NCBI RefSeq assembly: GCF_003001815.1
Contig: NZ_PVMZ01000018.1
Coordinates: 124,001 to 188,000 of the forward strand
Direction: 5' to 3'
Length of the DNA stretch: 64,000 nucleotides
DNA from: Actinoplanes italicus
GTDB lineage: Bacteria > Actinomycetota > Actinomycetes > Mycobacteriales > Micromonosporaceae
The notes beneath the pieces were generated by a model. It ran no database searches, was not told the DNA's origin, and saw nothing but the letters and a program-made list of their open reading frames with translations. A program made the position numbers and the translations under genes. Positions within the stretch are counted from its first letter, which is position 1, and each line of letters begins with the position of its first letter. Of the stretch, positions 17,418 to 26,215 are shown piece by piece.

Positions 17418-20123
17418 ATGTCGTCAATCTCCCGCCGCACCTTCGTCCGCGGCGTCGCGGCCACTCCCCTGTTCGCCGCCGCCCCCAGGCCCACCGGCGC
17501 CCCGCTGCGCTTCCACGCCCCGGCCACGGCGCCCGAATCCGTCACGGTGAACTGGCTCGAGGACAAGCCCGGCACCAACGTCGGCAGCACCTGGGGCGTG
17601 CCCTGGCCGCAGGGCGCGGTCCCGGCGGACTCGCCGTTCGCGCTGGCCACGCCGGACGGCGCTGCGGTCCCGGTGCAGAGCTGGCCGATCGGCTACTGGC
17701 CGGACGGGTCGCTCAAGTGGAGCGCGCACGCCCTGCCCGCCGATGCTCCCGTGCACGACACCTATGTGCTGAGGCGGACCACCGGCCCGGCACCGGCTGC
17801 CGCCGTCACCGTGTCCGATCGGCGCGATTCCATCGTCATCGGCACCGGCTTGATCGACGTAGTCGTCGGCCGGCGCGGAGAAGCCCTGATCCGCTCCATC
17901 TCCCGCGATGACACCGTGATCGCCAGGGATCTCCGGCTCGTCAGTCTCCGCCAGACCACAGCCGACGACGGTGACGAGCGCCGGACCTCCCGCGAGCGCC
18001 TGACCAGCGATGTCCGCAAGGTGACGATCGAGCAGCGCGGGCCGGTCCGGGCGGTCGTGAAGATCGAGGGCACCCACCGGCGGCGCGGACGGTCGTGGCT
18101 GCCGTTCATCGTGCGGCTCTACTTCTACGCCGGGGCGTCGCATGTCCGGGTGGTGCACACGTTCCTGTTCGACAGCGACGGGCAGAAGGAGTTCATCGCG
18201 GGGCTCGGTGTCCGGGTCGGCGTGCCGATGCGCGACGAACCCTACGACCGGCACATCCGGATCTCCGGGGACGGTGACGGGCTCCTGCGTGAGGCGGTCA
18301 AGGGCATAACCGGCCTTCGGCGAGACCCCGGGGCTGCGGTACGGACGGCGCAGCTCGCCGGCCGGAAGCTGCCCGACCCGGCCACCTGGGACCAGCGGGT
18401 CACCACCCGGCTGCCGTTGATCCCGGCCTGGGGTGACTACACGCTCGCCCAGCTCAGCTCGGAGGGCTACACGATCCGTAAGCGCACCAAGGCCGGGCAC
18501 GGGTGGATCGATGTGGACGCGGGACGCCGGTCGAGTGGGTTCGGTTACGTCGGCGGGGTCAGCGGCGGGCTCGGGTTCGGGATGCGCGACTTCTGGCAGA
18601 AGTACCCGGCGCAGCTCGACATCCGGGGCGCCGACACCGACGAGGCGACAGCGACGCTGTGGATGTGGTCGCCCGAGGCCGGGCCGATGGACACCCGGTT
18701 CTATCACGACGGTCTCGGCCAGGACACCTATCCCGAGCAGCTCGAAGGGCTCAACATCACCTACGAGGACTACGAACCCGGATTCGGTACGCCCTACGGC
18801 GTCGCCCGGACCACGGAACTCACGTTCTTCGCGCTGGCCGCCACCCCGTCCGCGCCGGAGCTGGCGGCCCTGGCACGTACCGTCGCCGCCCCTCCGCAGA
18901 TCGTGGCCCCGCCCGCCCACCTGGCCGCCGCCGGCGCGTTCGGCGGCCTCTTCAAACCCGTGGACCGGTCCGCGCCCGACCGCGCGAAGATCGAGGACCG
19001 GCTCGACTTCCTCTTCGACTACTACCGTGATCAGGCCGAATCCCGGCACTGGTACGGGTTCTGGAATTACGGCGACGTGATGCACACGCCCGACGTGGAT
19101 CGGCACGTGTGGCGTTACGACATCGGCGGCTACGCGTGGGACAACTCGGAACTGTCGCCCGACCTGTGGCTGTGGTTCGCCTACCTGCGTTCCGGGCGGG
19201 CCGACATCTTCCGCTTCGCCGAGGCGATGACCCGGCACACCGGCGAGGTCGACGTCTACCACCTCGGGCAGTGGGCCGGGCTCGGCACCCGGCACGGTGT
19301 GCAGCACTGGGCCGACAGCGCCAAGCAGCAGCGCATCAGCACCGCCGTCTACCGGCGGATCTTCTACTTCCTCACCGCCGACGAGCGCGTCGGGGACCTC
19401 ATGCACGAACTGGTCGACTCCGACCGTACGTTCCTGGCCCTCGACCCTCTCCGGAAGATCCGCACCGAGCCGTACACGCCGGACCCGCACGCCCTGTCGA
19501 TCGGCCTCGGCACCGACTGGAGCGGGCTCGCCGCGGCCTGGCTCACCGAATGGGAACGCCGCGGGCCGAAGGCCGCCGCCGCCGAGAAGAAGCTGCTCGC
19601 CACGATGCGGACCATCGGGCGGATGCCGAACGGGTTCGTCACCGGCAGTGGTCTCTACGACATCGACACCGGGGAGTTCGCGGTCGCGCAGAAGACCGTC
19701 AGCGTGTCACACCTGAGCGCCATGTTCGGGCAGGTCGAGATCTGTGCCGAACTGATCGCGCTGGTCGACCTGCCGGCCTTCGAGGCCGCCTGGTTGCAGT
19801 ACTGCCGGCTCTTCAACGCCACCCGCGAGGAGCAGACCGCGGAGACGGGCGCCCACTTCGGCAACCTGATCCTCAAGCAGGGCCACTCCCGGCTGACCGC
19901 GTACGCCGCGGCCCGCCTCGGCGACGCCGCCCTGGCCGCCCGGGCGTGGCGGGAGTTCAACGCCACCGACGGCTACACCGACGCCTCCCCGTGGCGTACC
20001 ACCGCCCTGACCGGGCCGGAGGTGCTCAACCCGGTCGAGGACGCGCCCTGGGTGGACACCAACACCACCGCCCTGTACGGGCTCGCCGCCATCCAGAACC
20101 TGGCGCTGCTCCCACCCGCCTGA
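17418..20123 (+). CDS. Tat-exported PcRGLX/YetA-like protein (PL26-type exo-rhamnogalacturonan lyase)
   Basis: The protein is 901 residues with a Tat signal (SSISRRTFVRGVAATPLFAAA). Three domains are recognisable by order and composition: an N-terminal beta (RIFT-barrel-like) part with WGVPWPQGAVP and YWPDGSLKWSAHAL; a central mutarotase-like beta part (about 180-430); and a C-terminal all-alpha toroid (about 480-890) with HWYGFWNYGDVMHT and GTRHGVQHWADSAKQQRI. This architecture is that of the fungal exo-rhamnogalacturonan lyase PcRGLX and Bacillus YetA. Known PL26 enzymes cleave unsaturated or saturated rhamnogalacturonan I from an end by beta-elimination. Specific catalytic residues were not verified. 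It immediately follows an ABC importer that probably takes up its products. Confidence 0.8.
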   Translation: MSSISRRTFVRGVAATPLFAAAPRPTGAPLRFHAPATAPESVTVNWLEDKPGTNVGSTWGVPWPQGAVPADSPFALATPDGAAVPVQSWPIGYWPDGSLKWSAHALPADAPVHDTYVLRRTTGPAPAAAVTVSDRRDSIVIGTGLIDVVVGRRGEALIRSISRDDTVIARDLRLVSLRQTTADDGDERRTSRERLTSDVRKVTIEQRGPVRAVVKIEGTHRRRGRSWLPFIVRLYFYAGASHVRVVHTFLFDSDGQKEFIAGLGVRVGVPMRDEPYDRHIRISGDGDGLLREAVKGITGLRRDPGAAVRTAQLAGRKLPDPATWDQRVTTRLPLIPAWGDYTLAQLSSEGYTIRKRTKAGHGWIDVDAGRRSSGFGYVGGVSGGLGFGMRDFWQKYPAQLDIRGADTDEATATLWMWSPEAGPMDTRFYHDGLGQDTYPEQLEGLNITYEDYEPGFGTPYGVARTTELTFFALAATPSAPELAALARTVAAPPQIVAPPAHLAAAGAFGGLFKPVDRSAPDRAKIEDRLDFLFDYYRDQAESRHWYGFWNYGDVMHTPDVDRHVWRYDIGGYAWDNSELSPDLWLWFAYLRSGRADIFRFAEAMTRHTGEVDVYHLGQWAGLGTRHGVQHWADSAKQQRISTAVYRRIFYFLTADERVGDLMHELVDSDRTFLALDPLRKIRTEPYTPDPHALSIGLGTDWSGLAAAWLTEWERRGPKAAAAEKKLLATMRTIGRMPNGFVTGSGLYDIDTGEFAVAQKTVSVSHLSAMFGQVEICAELIALVDLPAFEAAWLQYCRLFNATREEQTAETGAHFGNLILKQGHSRLTAYAAARLGDAALAARAWREFNATDGYTDASPWRTTALTGPEVLNPVEDAPWVDTNTTALYGLAAIQNLALLPPA

Positions 20124-20128
20124 GTTCA

Positions 20129-20162
20129 CGCCGGCCGTGGCATCCGCGAGCCGCGGCCGGCG
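20129..20162. terminator. Terminator hairpin after the PL26-like gene
   Basis: Arms CGCCGGCCGTGGC (20129-20141) and GCCGCGGCCGGCG (20150-20162) pair along 13 positions with one G-T wobble and an eight-base loop, starting five bases after the stop. It separates the sugar locus from the sigma-factor genes. Confidence 0.8.
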
Positions 20163-20197
20163 GTAACGTTCGGGGGCGTGCCGGACATGGACGTTTC

Positions 20198-20755
20198 GTG
20201 ATCTCTCCCGATGAGCGGTTCCGGCGTGTCTACGCGGCCAACTTCGAGGCGATGCTCGCGTACGCGACACGCCGGGTCGAACAGCCCGAGGACGCGTCCG
20301 ACATCGTCGCCGAGACGTTCCTGGTGGCCTGGCGGCGCAGCACGGACCTGCCACCCGACGACGAGATCACCCTCTGGCTGTACGGGGTGGCCCGTCGCGT
20401 CCTGGCCAACCACCACCGGGGCGGCGCGCGCCGCGAACGGCTCGGCGAGCGGCTGCGGCACCGGTTGAGCGGCCTGATCTCCGCTGATCCGGGGAACGAG
20501 GTGGCGCAGCGCCTGGCTGTGCGCGACGCGCTCGCACGGCTTGGCGACGTGGATCGGGAAGTCCTCACGCTCACCGTGTGGGAGGGACTGCAGCCCCGCG
20601 AGGTCGCCGAGGTGCTGCGGCTGAGCGCGGGCACCGTGCGGACCCGGCTGTCGCGGGCGCGGGCCCGGCTGCGGGAACTCGTCGGTGACGATCCTCCGGA
20701 CGCCGGACATGTACTCGACGTCCTGACCGCGACCGCCCCGGAGGAGGGCCGATGA
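20198..20755 (+). CDS. ECF RNA polymerase sigma factor
   Basis: This is a 185-residue sigma-70 family factor of the extracytoplasmic-function class. Region 2 runs from FRRVYAANFEAMLAYATRR to DIVAETFLVAWRR (about 6-50) and region 4 from LARLGDVDREVLTLTVWEGLQPREVAEVL to AGTVRTRLSRARARLRE (about 105-160). The GTG at 20198 is the first start compatible with region 2; a nearer ATG at 20187 runs into a stop. The next gene overlaps its stop by four bases (ATGA) and encodes a single-pass membrane protein, the usual arrangement of a sigma factor and its controlling partner. Confidence 0.9.
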   Translation: MISPDERFRRVYAANFEAMLAYATRRVEQPEDASDIVAETFLVAWRRSTDLPPDDEITLWLYGVARRVLANHHRGGARRERLGERLRHRLSGLISADPGNEVAQRLAVRDALARLGDVDREVLTLTVWEGLQPREVAEVLRLSAGTVRTRLSRARARLRELVGDDPPDAGHVLDVLTATAPEEGR

Positions 20756-21858
20756 GCGACGAGCAGCTGGACCGCCTGGTTCGCGACGCGGACCCGTACC
20801 GTCCCGAGATCGTCGGACGGCTCGACGGGGCGCAGCAGAGTCTCCTGGAGGAGATCATGTCCGCACCTCCCGTCAGTGTCCTCCCGCTGCGCCGCCCGCT
20901 GCGCCGCCCGCTGCGCCGCCGGTTCGCCGCCGCGGTGACCGCTGCCGCCGCCGTCGCCGGGCTGATCGGGGCCACCGCCCTGCTGCGGCCCGAGCCGGAG
21001 TCGCCGCTGGTGCTGCCCGGCACCGGCGCGAGTGCCGGGATCGGCACGAGCCCCTCGGCCTCGACGGGAACCGGCGGCGAGGAGGCCGGCCGACTGCTGG
21101 ATCTCGAAACCGCCGGGACTTACCCCCGCCTGATCGTCGGCGAGAAGGGGTGGAAGCTCACCGTGATCTACGGGTACGGCGCTCTGGACGGCACCGCGTC
21201 GTATTCCAAGGACGGTGGCACCGTCGAGTTCGACTGGTCGGACGAGAAGTTCTACCAGAGCCGCTACGAGGACCGGCTGTATGCCGGCAAACCGCGCCCG
21301 ACGACCGTGGCCGGGCGGCCGGGGCACCTCTTCGACCGCGGCACGTGGGACCACGAGGTGCTGCTCAAGCCCAAGGACGGCACCTTCATCGACATCCGCG
21401 CCGGTGGCATGACCGCGGCACGGTTCCAGCAGCTGCTCGACCGGGTCGTCCGCGTCGGCCCGGAGGAGTACCTGGCCTCATTGCCGCAGCAGGTCGTCAC
21501 GCCCGGTGAGGTGCCGAAGGAGGCCACCGCGATCCTCGCCGACGTTCCGCTACCGCCGGGCCTCGACATTCCGGGCCTCGAGGTGAACGGCATCAACTCA
21601 CCCGACCTGTTCACCTCCCGGGTCATGATGAAGGTGACCTGCGAGTGGCTCAGCGAGTGGAAGCGTGCCGACCGGGCCGGCGACGAATCCGGTTCCGAGA
21701 CGGCGGCCGCCGCGCTGCGGGGCGCCACCGGATGGAGGGTCTTCAAGGAGAAGAAGGACGCGGGCGGCTGGTCGCAGCAGGTCCGCGACCTCGCCGCCGA
21801 GGCCGTCGGCGCCGACTATCCGGACGGGTACGAGAACCGGCTCAGCTGTGATCGATGA
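20752..21858 (+). CDS. Single-pass membrane partner of the ECF sigma factor (putative anti-sigma/sensor)
   Basis: The protein is 368 residues. Residues 1-60 are cytoplasmic and begin MSDEQLDRLVRDADPYRPE, as in many actinobacterial proteins encoded next to ECF factors. One transmembrane helix (about 63-82, AAAVTAAAAVAGLIGATALL) follows an Arg/Pro/Leu repeat, and the rest is a large extracellular domain with a Ser/Thr-rich linker. No zinc-binding HxxxCxxC anti-sigma motif is visible, so the role is inferred from coupling (ATGA overlap) and topology. The C-terminal domain is not recognised. A 12-bp DNA repeat encodes residues about 44-54. Confidence 0.75.
   Translation: MSDEQLDRLVRDADPYRPEIVGRLDGAQQSLLEEIMSAPPVSVLPLRRPLRRPLRRRFAAAVTAAAAVAGLIGATALLRPEPESPLVLPGTGASAGIGTSPSASTGTGGEEAGRLLDLETAGTYPRLIVGEKGWKLTVIYGYGALDGTASYSKDGGTVEFDWSDEKFYQSRYEDRLYAGKPRPTTVAGRPGHLFDRGTWDHEVLLKPKDGTFIDIRAGGMTAARFQQLLDRVVRVGPEEYLASLPQQVVTPGEVPKEATAILADVPLPPGLDIPGLEVNGINSPDLFTSRVMMKVTCEWLSEWKRADRAGDESGSETAAAALRGATGWRVFKEKKDAGGWSQQVRDLAAEAVGADYPDGYENRLSCDR
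20883..20921. repeat. 12-bp tandem repeat in the sigma-partner gene
   Basis: CCCGCTGCGCCG is repeated three times without interruption, encoding RRPLRRPLRR just before the membrane helix. It is a likely slippage site that changes the length of the basic juxtamembrane stretch without a frameshift. Confidence 0.75.
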
Positions 21859-21998
21859 CGGGGGTACAGCTCAGCGGTTCTCCGTGGCCCTCCTCGCGCA
21901 GCCGCAGCCGGCGTGTCCCACGACCTCCGCCCTCACGCCTGCGTCGCGGGCCCCATCAGGTGGTTTTGCGGTTTGATCGAGGGCGGTAGATTCCTGGC

Positions 21999-23513
21999 AT
22001 GTCCGGGGGTTCGGCACGGGTGGTGGGCGACCGGTACCGGCTGGACGGCTGGCTGGGCCGGGGCGGCATGGGTGCGGTCTGGCAGGCCCACGACACGCTG
22101 CTCGGGCGCGACGTCGCGGTCAAGGAGATCTACCTTCCGGGTGCCGACGACGGTCCGGTCGGCGCGGACGACCCCGCGATCCGCCGGGCGATGCGCGAGG
22201 CGCAGGCCGCGGCCCGGCTGCGGCACCCCGGCATCGTCACCGTGCACGACGTGGTCGTCCAGGACGGCCGGCCGTGGATCGTGATGGAGCTGGTCGGTGG
22301 CGGGTCGCTGGCCGGGGCCATCCGCGAGCACGGGCTGCTGACCGAACACCGGTGTGCCGCCATCGGGCTCCAGGTCCTCGACGCGCTGCGCGCCGCACAC
22401 CGCGACGGCGTGCTGCACCGCGACGTCAAACCCGCGAACATCCTGCTCGACGGCGACCGGGTGGTCCTGACCGACTTCGGGATCGCCGCGCTCGACGACG
22501 CCACCGCGCTGACCACCACCGGCCAGATGATCGGCTCCCCGGCGTACCTCGCGCCGGAGCGGATCAACGGCCGCCCGGCGACCGCCGCCACCGACCTGTG
22601 GGCGCTCGGCGTCACCCTCTACACGGCGGTGACCGGCCGTCCCCCGTTCCACGGCACCGACACGCAGAGCACGCTGGCCGCCGTCCTGCACGGCCGTCCG
22701 GAGACGCCCGCGCACGCCGGGCTGCTGTGGCCGGTCGTCAAAGGCCTGCTGGCCAAGGACCCGGCTCGCCGGCTCACCGCGGACCAGGCCCGGCCGCTGC
22801 TGGAGGCGGTGGTCCGGGCCCACGCCGAGGAGTCCGGCCGCAAGCGGACCCGGCGGGCGGCCCGCAGGGACCGGCTCCGGCCGGACGGCCCGGAACCGGC
22901 GCCCACCGTTCCGGCGCCGCCGGTGACCGTCGCCGCGCCGACCGCGGTACGCCCACCGGACGGTCCGACCGCCGCCGGGGCGCCCACGGCCGTACCCGAT
23001 CGGGGTCTTCCAGGGCGGAGGCCGTTGATCGCCCTGATCGTCGTCAGCGCGCTGCTCGCGGCGGGTGCGATCGCCCGTGAGGTCTGGCAGTACACCGGGC
23101 CGGCCGAGTCGGCGCCGCCGGGCCCGAGCACCACCACGCCCAGCAGCGCCGGTTCCCCGTCGGTCAAGGCGGTGCCCGCGGCCTTCGTCGGGCGCTGGTC
23201 GGGCCGGGCCAGCCAGCCGGGCGGCAGCGTCACCTCGTGGAAGGTGACGATCACGTTCGCCGAGGCGGCCGCTGTCGGCGAGTTCGAGTCGTCGACGCTG
23301 AACTGCACCTGGAGTCTCACCCTCGCCGACCCGGCCCCGACGGAACGGGAGATGCACCTGCTGCAGGAGAAGACCAGCTGGGACCCGATCGGGAACTGCG
23401 TCACGACGGCCGACCTGACCCTGCGTGTGGATCAGCGCGGCCGCCTCGAGATGCGCTGGCAGGCGATCGGCGACAAGTCCAATCAGGCCACCGCCTGGCT
23501 GACCCGCTCCTGA
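21999..23513 (+). CDS. PknB-type Ser/Thr protein kinase
   Basis: This is a transmembrane eukaryotic-type kinase of 504 residues. The kinase domain (about 12-275) has GRGGMGAVW (glycine loop, 20-28), VAVKEI with K42, HRDVKPANILL with catalytic D142, DFG (159-161) and a GSPAYLAPE activation-segment end. A Pro/Ala-rich juxtamembrane linker (about 285-340) leads to one helix (LIALIVVSALLAAGAIA) and an extracellular domain of about 130 residues with two Cys (NCTW, GNCVT) that may form a disulfide. That domain shows no PASTA repeats; it resembles the small beta-rich sensor domains seen on some actinobacterial kinases. It is a single gene, tail to tail with the next gene. Confidence 0.93.
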   Translation: MSGGSARVVGDRYRLDGWLGRGGMGAVWQAHDTLLGRDVAVKEIYLPGADDGPVGADDPAIRRAMREAQAAARLRHPGIVTVHDVVVQDGRPWIVMELVGGGSLAGAIREHGLLTEHRCAAIGLQVLDALRAAHRDGVLHRDVKPANILLDGDRVVLTDFGIAALDDATALTTTGQMIGSPAYLAPERINGRPATAATDLWALGVTLYTAVTGRPPFHGTDTQSTLAAVLHGRPETPAHAGLLWPVVKGLLAKDPARRLTADQARPLLEAVVRAHAEESGRKRTRRAARRDRLRPDGPEPAPTVPAPPVTVAAPTAVRPPDGPTAAGAPTAVPDRGLPGRRPLIALIVVSALLAAGAIAREVWQYTGPAESAPPGPSTTTPSSAGSPSVKAVPAAFVGRWSGRASQPGGSVTSWKVTITFAEAAAVGEFESSTLNCTWSLTLADPAPTEREMHLLQEKTSWDPIGNCVTTADLTLRVDQRGRLEMRWQAIGDKSNQATAWLTRS

Positions 23514-23522
23514 GCGGGGCTC

Positions 23523-24392
23523 TCAGATCAGTGACCGGCGCCGGCTCAGGGTCGCCGCGGCCACCAGGGCGATCGCCGGCAGCGTGGTGATCGCGAGCCC
23601 GAGAAGAATCGCGCCGTCGCCGAGGTATCCGCTGATCAGGACGACGAGGAAACCGGTCAGCACGTTGCAGGCGAACACCGCCGCGACCGCGAGCGGCACC
23701 CGGGCGTCCACGAACGACCAGAGCAGCGCGACCGTCACGAGAATCAGCAGCATCTGCTGCTGGATGAACCAGGACGGGCCCAGGTACTGCCCTGAGCCGG
23801 TCGGCAGCACGACGATCGCCGGAACGACGGCGAGCAGCCAGAACAGCGGCGAAGACCTCTCCCGGCGCGGGGCGAACAGCAGCACCACGGTGAGCAGGGC
23901 GGCGAGTGGGGTGGCCCAGTAGCCGTCGGCGCCCCACGGCATCCCGTGCCGCCATTGGGCGACCGTGGCGACCGGCAGCGCGAGGACGGCCGCGATGGCC
24001 GCGAGCCGGTGGGCGCCACGGGACAGCGCGACCATCGCGGTCAGGTGCAGGACGAGGGCGCAGAGACTGACGACCGCGAACTGGACGAGGCCGTCGGGCG
24101 CGGTGACGACCGCCCGCACGTCGAGCGGAACCGCCTCGAGGACGTCCTTCGCGGCCGCGTAGACGAGCAGGGCGAGCGCGGCCAGCCGGGCGGCCGAGAA
24201 GGCGAACTCGGACGGGGTGCGCTGCACGTCGGCCCCGGTACGGGCCCGCATCGCACCGGCGATGAGGGCGGTGGCTTCCCGTACGCGGAAAGCGCCGTTG
24301 ACCTGAAGGACGGTGTCGAGGATCTCCTCACGCGGGTAACGCGCCGGATAGAGACGGACGAGCCGGGCGTAGCGGCGTTCCACCCTGGTCAT
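23523..24392 (-). CDS. Multi-pass membrane protein, partner of PadR regulator
   Basis: The protein is 289 residues. The first 75 are hydrophilic and include RYARLVRLYPARYPREEILDTV, a segment often seen in actinobacterial membrane proteins that lie beside PadR regulators; seven or eight hydrophobic helices follow. Its ATG overlaps the stop of the padR gene by four bases, so the two are coupled. No enzymatic motif is seen. Function unknown; in related pairs it is the regulated membrane component. Confidence 0.75.
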   Translation of the reverse strand: MTRVERRYARLVRLYPARYPREEILDTVLQVNGAFRVREATALIAGAMRARTGADVQRTPSEFAFSAARLAALALLVYAAAKDVLEAVPLDVRAVVTAPDGLVQFAVVSLCALVLHLTAMVALSRGAHRLAAIAAVLALPVATVAQWRHGMPWGADGYWATPLAALLTVVLLFAPRRERSSPLFWLLAVVPAIVVLPTGSGQYLGPSWFIQQQMLLILVTVALLWSFVDARVPLAVAAVFACNVLTGFLVVLISGYLGDGAILLGLAITTLPAIALVAAATLSRRRSLI

Positions 24393-24712
24393 GCGGGACG
24401 CACCACCGTCCGGGTGACCCGGCGCTCGGTGACGACGCGCGCGGCGGCGGCCAGTTGCTCGGCGTGGTCCTTGAGGGCGGCGCCGCCGGTCGGCGTGAGC
24501 TCGTAGGAGCGCCGCGCCCGGCCGTTGACGATCTGCTCGTCGACGACCCGGATGAGGCCGGTGCCGGTGAGTCGCTCGAGTGCGGTGTAGAGCGTGCCGG
24601 TGGCCAGGCGGATCCGCCCGGTGGACAGCTCCGACGCCCGTTGGATGATCGCGTATCCGTGCAGCGGCCCGTCCTGCAGGGCCGCCAGGATGAAGTACGT
24701 GGTTTCCCGCAT
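24389..24712 (-). CDS. PadR-family transcriptional regulator
   Basis: This is a small winged-helix repressor of 107 residues: MRETTYFILAALQDGPLHGYAIIQ, then LATGTLYTALERLTGTGLI as recognition region, and RRSYELTPTGGAAL in the wing. This is the canonical PadR short form (PF03551). The ATG at 24712 is chosen over an in-frame GTG two codons upstream because the protein family starts here. A near-palindrome just upstream (24723-24743) is a probable autoregulatory operator. It is translationally coupled to the membrane protein gene downstream. Confidence 0.92.
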   Translation of the reverse strand: MRETTYFILAALQDGPLHGYAIIQRASELSTGRIRLATGTLYTALERLTGTGLIRVVDEQIVNGRARRSYELTPTGGAALKDHAEQLAAAARVVTERRVTRTVVRPA

Positions 24713-24722
24713 GCCCACGACT

Positions 24723-24743
24723 ATACGTAGTGCAACTACATAT
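24723..24743. promoter_or_regulatory. Candidate PadR operator
   Basis: This 21-bp imperfect dyad has half-sites ATACGTAGT and ATATGTAGT (on opposite strands) around a short centre. It lies 11 bases upstream of the padR start. The AT-rich sequence stands out in the GC-rich context. Confidence 0.6.
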
Positions 24744-24752
24744 GACGAGTCA

Positions 24753-26150
24753 TTAGACGGCGATCGCTGGCAGCGGTGTGACGGCGGGGCCTCCGGCGTA
24801 GCCGTGCCAGGCGTCGGCCAGGGCGGACACCGCAGCCGTGAGCTCGGCGGGCGGGGCCACGAAGGGCAGGCGTACCCGGTCGGTGCTGCCGCCGGACGCA
24901 TCGAGCTGATTGCCCGGCAGCACCGCGACACCGTGCCGGAGCGCGGCCTGCGCGAACGAACCGGCGTCGCCGCGTGGCAGCCGTACCCACAGGGTCTGCC
25001 CGCCGTCCGCTGGGTCGAACGTCCAGTCGGGCAGGTGTTCGCGCAGCTCGGCGCAGAGGTGGTCATGGCGCTCGCGAAGCTGGAGGACACGGGCCGCCGC
25101 GAGAGCGTCCAGGTCGGCGAGCAGGTAGGTCGCGGCGAGCTGGTCGATCACCGCGCTGCCCAGGTCGTGCACCGCCTTGAGCCGGGCCAGCCGTCCGATC
25201 AGGATCGGGTCGGCCCGGATCCAGCCGACGCGCAGGCCGCCCCACACCACCTTGCTGAGCGAGCCGACACTGATCGTTCCCGGCAGCAGCGGCTGCGGAC
25301 CGCCGAAGTCCAGCTCGGCGAGCACGTCGTCGACGACGAGGGGCACTCCGGCGGCACGGGCCGCCTCGGCGATCTCCCGGCGCGAGGTCTCCGGCAGGGT
25401 CCGGCCGGTCGGGTTGTGACAAACCCCGATGTGGTACGCGAAAACGGGCGCCCGCGCGAACGCGGAAGCGAAGTCGTCGCCCACCGGCAGCGGCACGGCC
25501 GCGTGCTCCCGCAGCACCTCCAGCATCCCCGGATAGGTGGGCGCCTGCACGGCGACCTCGTCGCCCGGCGCCACCAGCGCGCGGGTGAGCAGCGACAGCG
25601 CCTGCTGACCACCGGTGGTCACGAGGATCTGCCCGGCTTCGGTGGAGAGCCCGCGTGACGCGTACCGCTGGGCAATGGCCTGCCGTAACCGTGGGTGACC
25701 CGCCGGGAAGTAGCCGAGGCCGTCGTCGAGGCGTGTCAGCGCCGCCCGGAAAGCGTCGCGGCACTCGGGCGGCGCACTGAGCGGCCCGGCGCACGCGAAC
25801 TGGGAGACGTGATCGGGCTGTTCGAGCAGGTGCAGGAAGACCGGGTTGCCGGTCGGCTCGGCGGACGGCACCGCAGCAGGCGCGGAACCGGCCACCCAGG
25901 TGCCGCTGCCCTGCCGCCGGAGGAGGCGCCCCTCCTCTCGTAACAGATCGTAGGCGGCGACGACGGTGGTCCGCCCGGTGGCGAGCCCGGCCGCGAGGGC
26001 CCGGTCGGTGGGCAGCCCGGTGCCGGGCGGCAGCTCGCCGTCGTCGATGAGGGCCCGGAGGCGACCGGCCAGGAGCAGGTAGAGCGGACCGCGGCCGGCG
26101 GACCAGCGGCCGAGGCGGGCGGCGAGCTCCGCGGACGTGATTGGACTCAT
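24753..26150 (-). CDS. MocR-type regulator (GntR HTH fused to PLP aminotransferase domain)
   Basis: The protein is 465 residues from the ATG at 26150 (a TTG two codons earlier is possible). Residues 1-75 form a GntR winged helix (LYLLLAGRLRALIDDGELPPGTGLPTDRALAAGLATGRTTVVAAYDLL). The remainder is a fold-type I aminotransferase domain with TTGGQQALSLL, the AYHIGVCHNPTGRTL motif and the PLP lysine in SVGSLSKVVWGGLRVGWI. MocR proteins typically control a divergent gene of amino-acid or vitamin B6 metabolism. Here the divergent neighbour is a PLP-dependent sulfur amino-acid lyase, the likely target. A long dyad lies in the shared intergenic region. Confidence 0.9.
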   Translation of the reverse strand: MSPITSAELAARLGRWSAGRGPLYLLLAGRLRALIDDGELPPGTGLPTDRALAAGLATGRTTVVAAYDLLREEGRLLRRQGSGTWVAGSAPAAVPSAEPTGNPVFLHLLEQPDHVSQFACAGPLSAPPECRDAFRAALTRLDDGLGYFPAGHPRLRQAIAQRYASRGLSTEAGQILVTTGGQQALSLLTRALVAPGDEVAVQAPTYPGMLEVLREHAAVPLPVGDDFASAFARAPVFAYHIGVCHNPTGRTLPETSRREIAEAARAAGVPLVVDDVLAELDFGGPQPLLPGTISVGSLSKVVWGGLRVGWIRADPILIGRLARLKAVHDLGSAVIDQLAATYLLADLDALAAARVLQLRERHDHLCAELREHLPDWTFDPADGGQTLWVRLPRGDAGSFAQAALRHGVAVLPGNQLDASGGSTDRVRLPFVAPPAELTAAVSALADAWHGYAGGPAVTPLPAIAV

Positions 26151-26183
26151 CGACAAACCAATCTAGCGGCATTGGCTCTGTCG
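26151..26183. promoter_or_regulatory. Candidate MocR operator in the divergent intergenic region
   Basis: CGACA-2-CCAAT and ATTGG-3-TGTCG form two concentric inverted repeats around CTAGCGGC, directly in front of the mocR ATG and about 33 bp before the lyase ATG. One site could control both divergent genes. Confidence 0.55.
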
Positions 26184-26215
26184 CGGCACCGCCACGGGCA
26201 CTCAGGATCGGAGGT

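Noticed and set aside
17424..19490. A 688-codon minus-strand frame
   Set aside because: Antisense to the PL26-like gene; no ribosome site and no recognisable protein.
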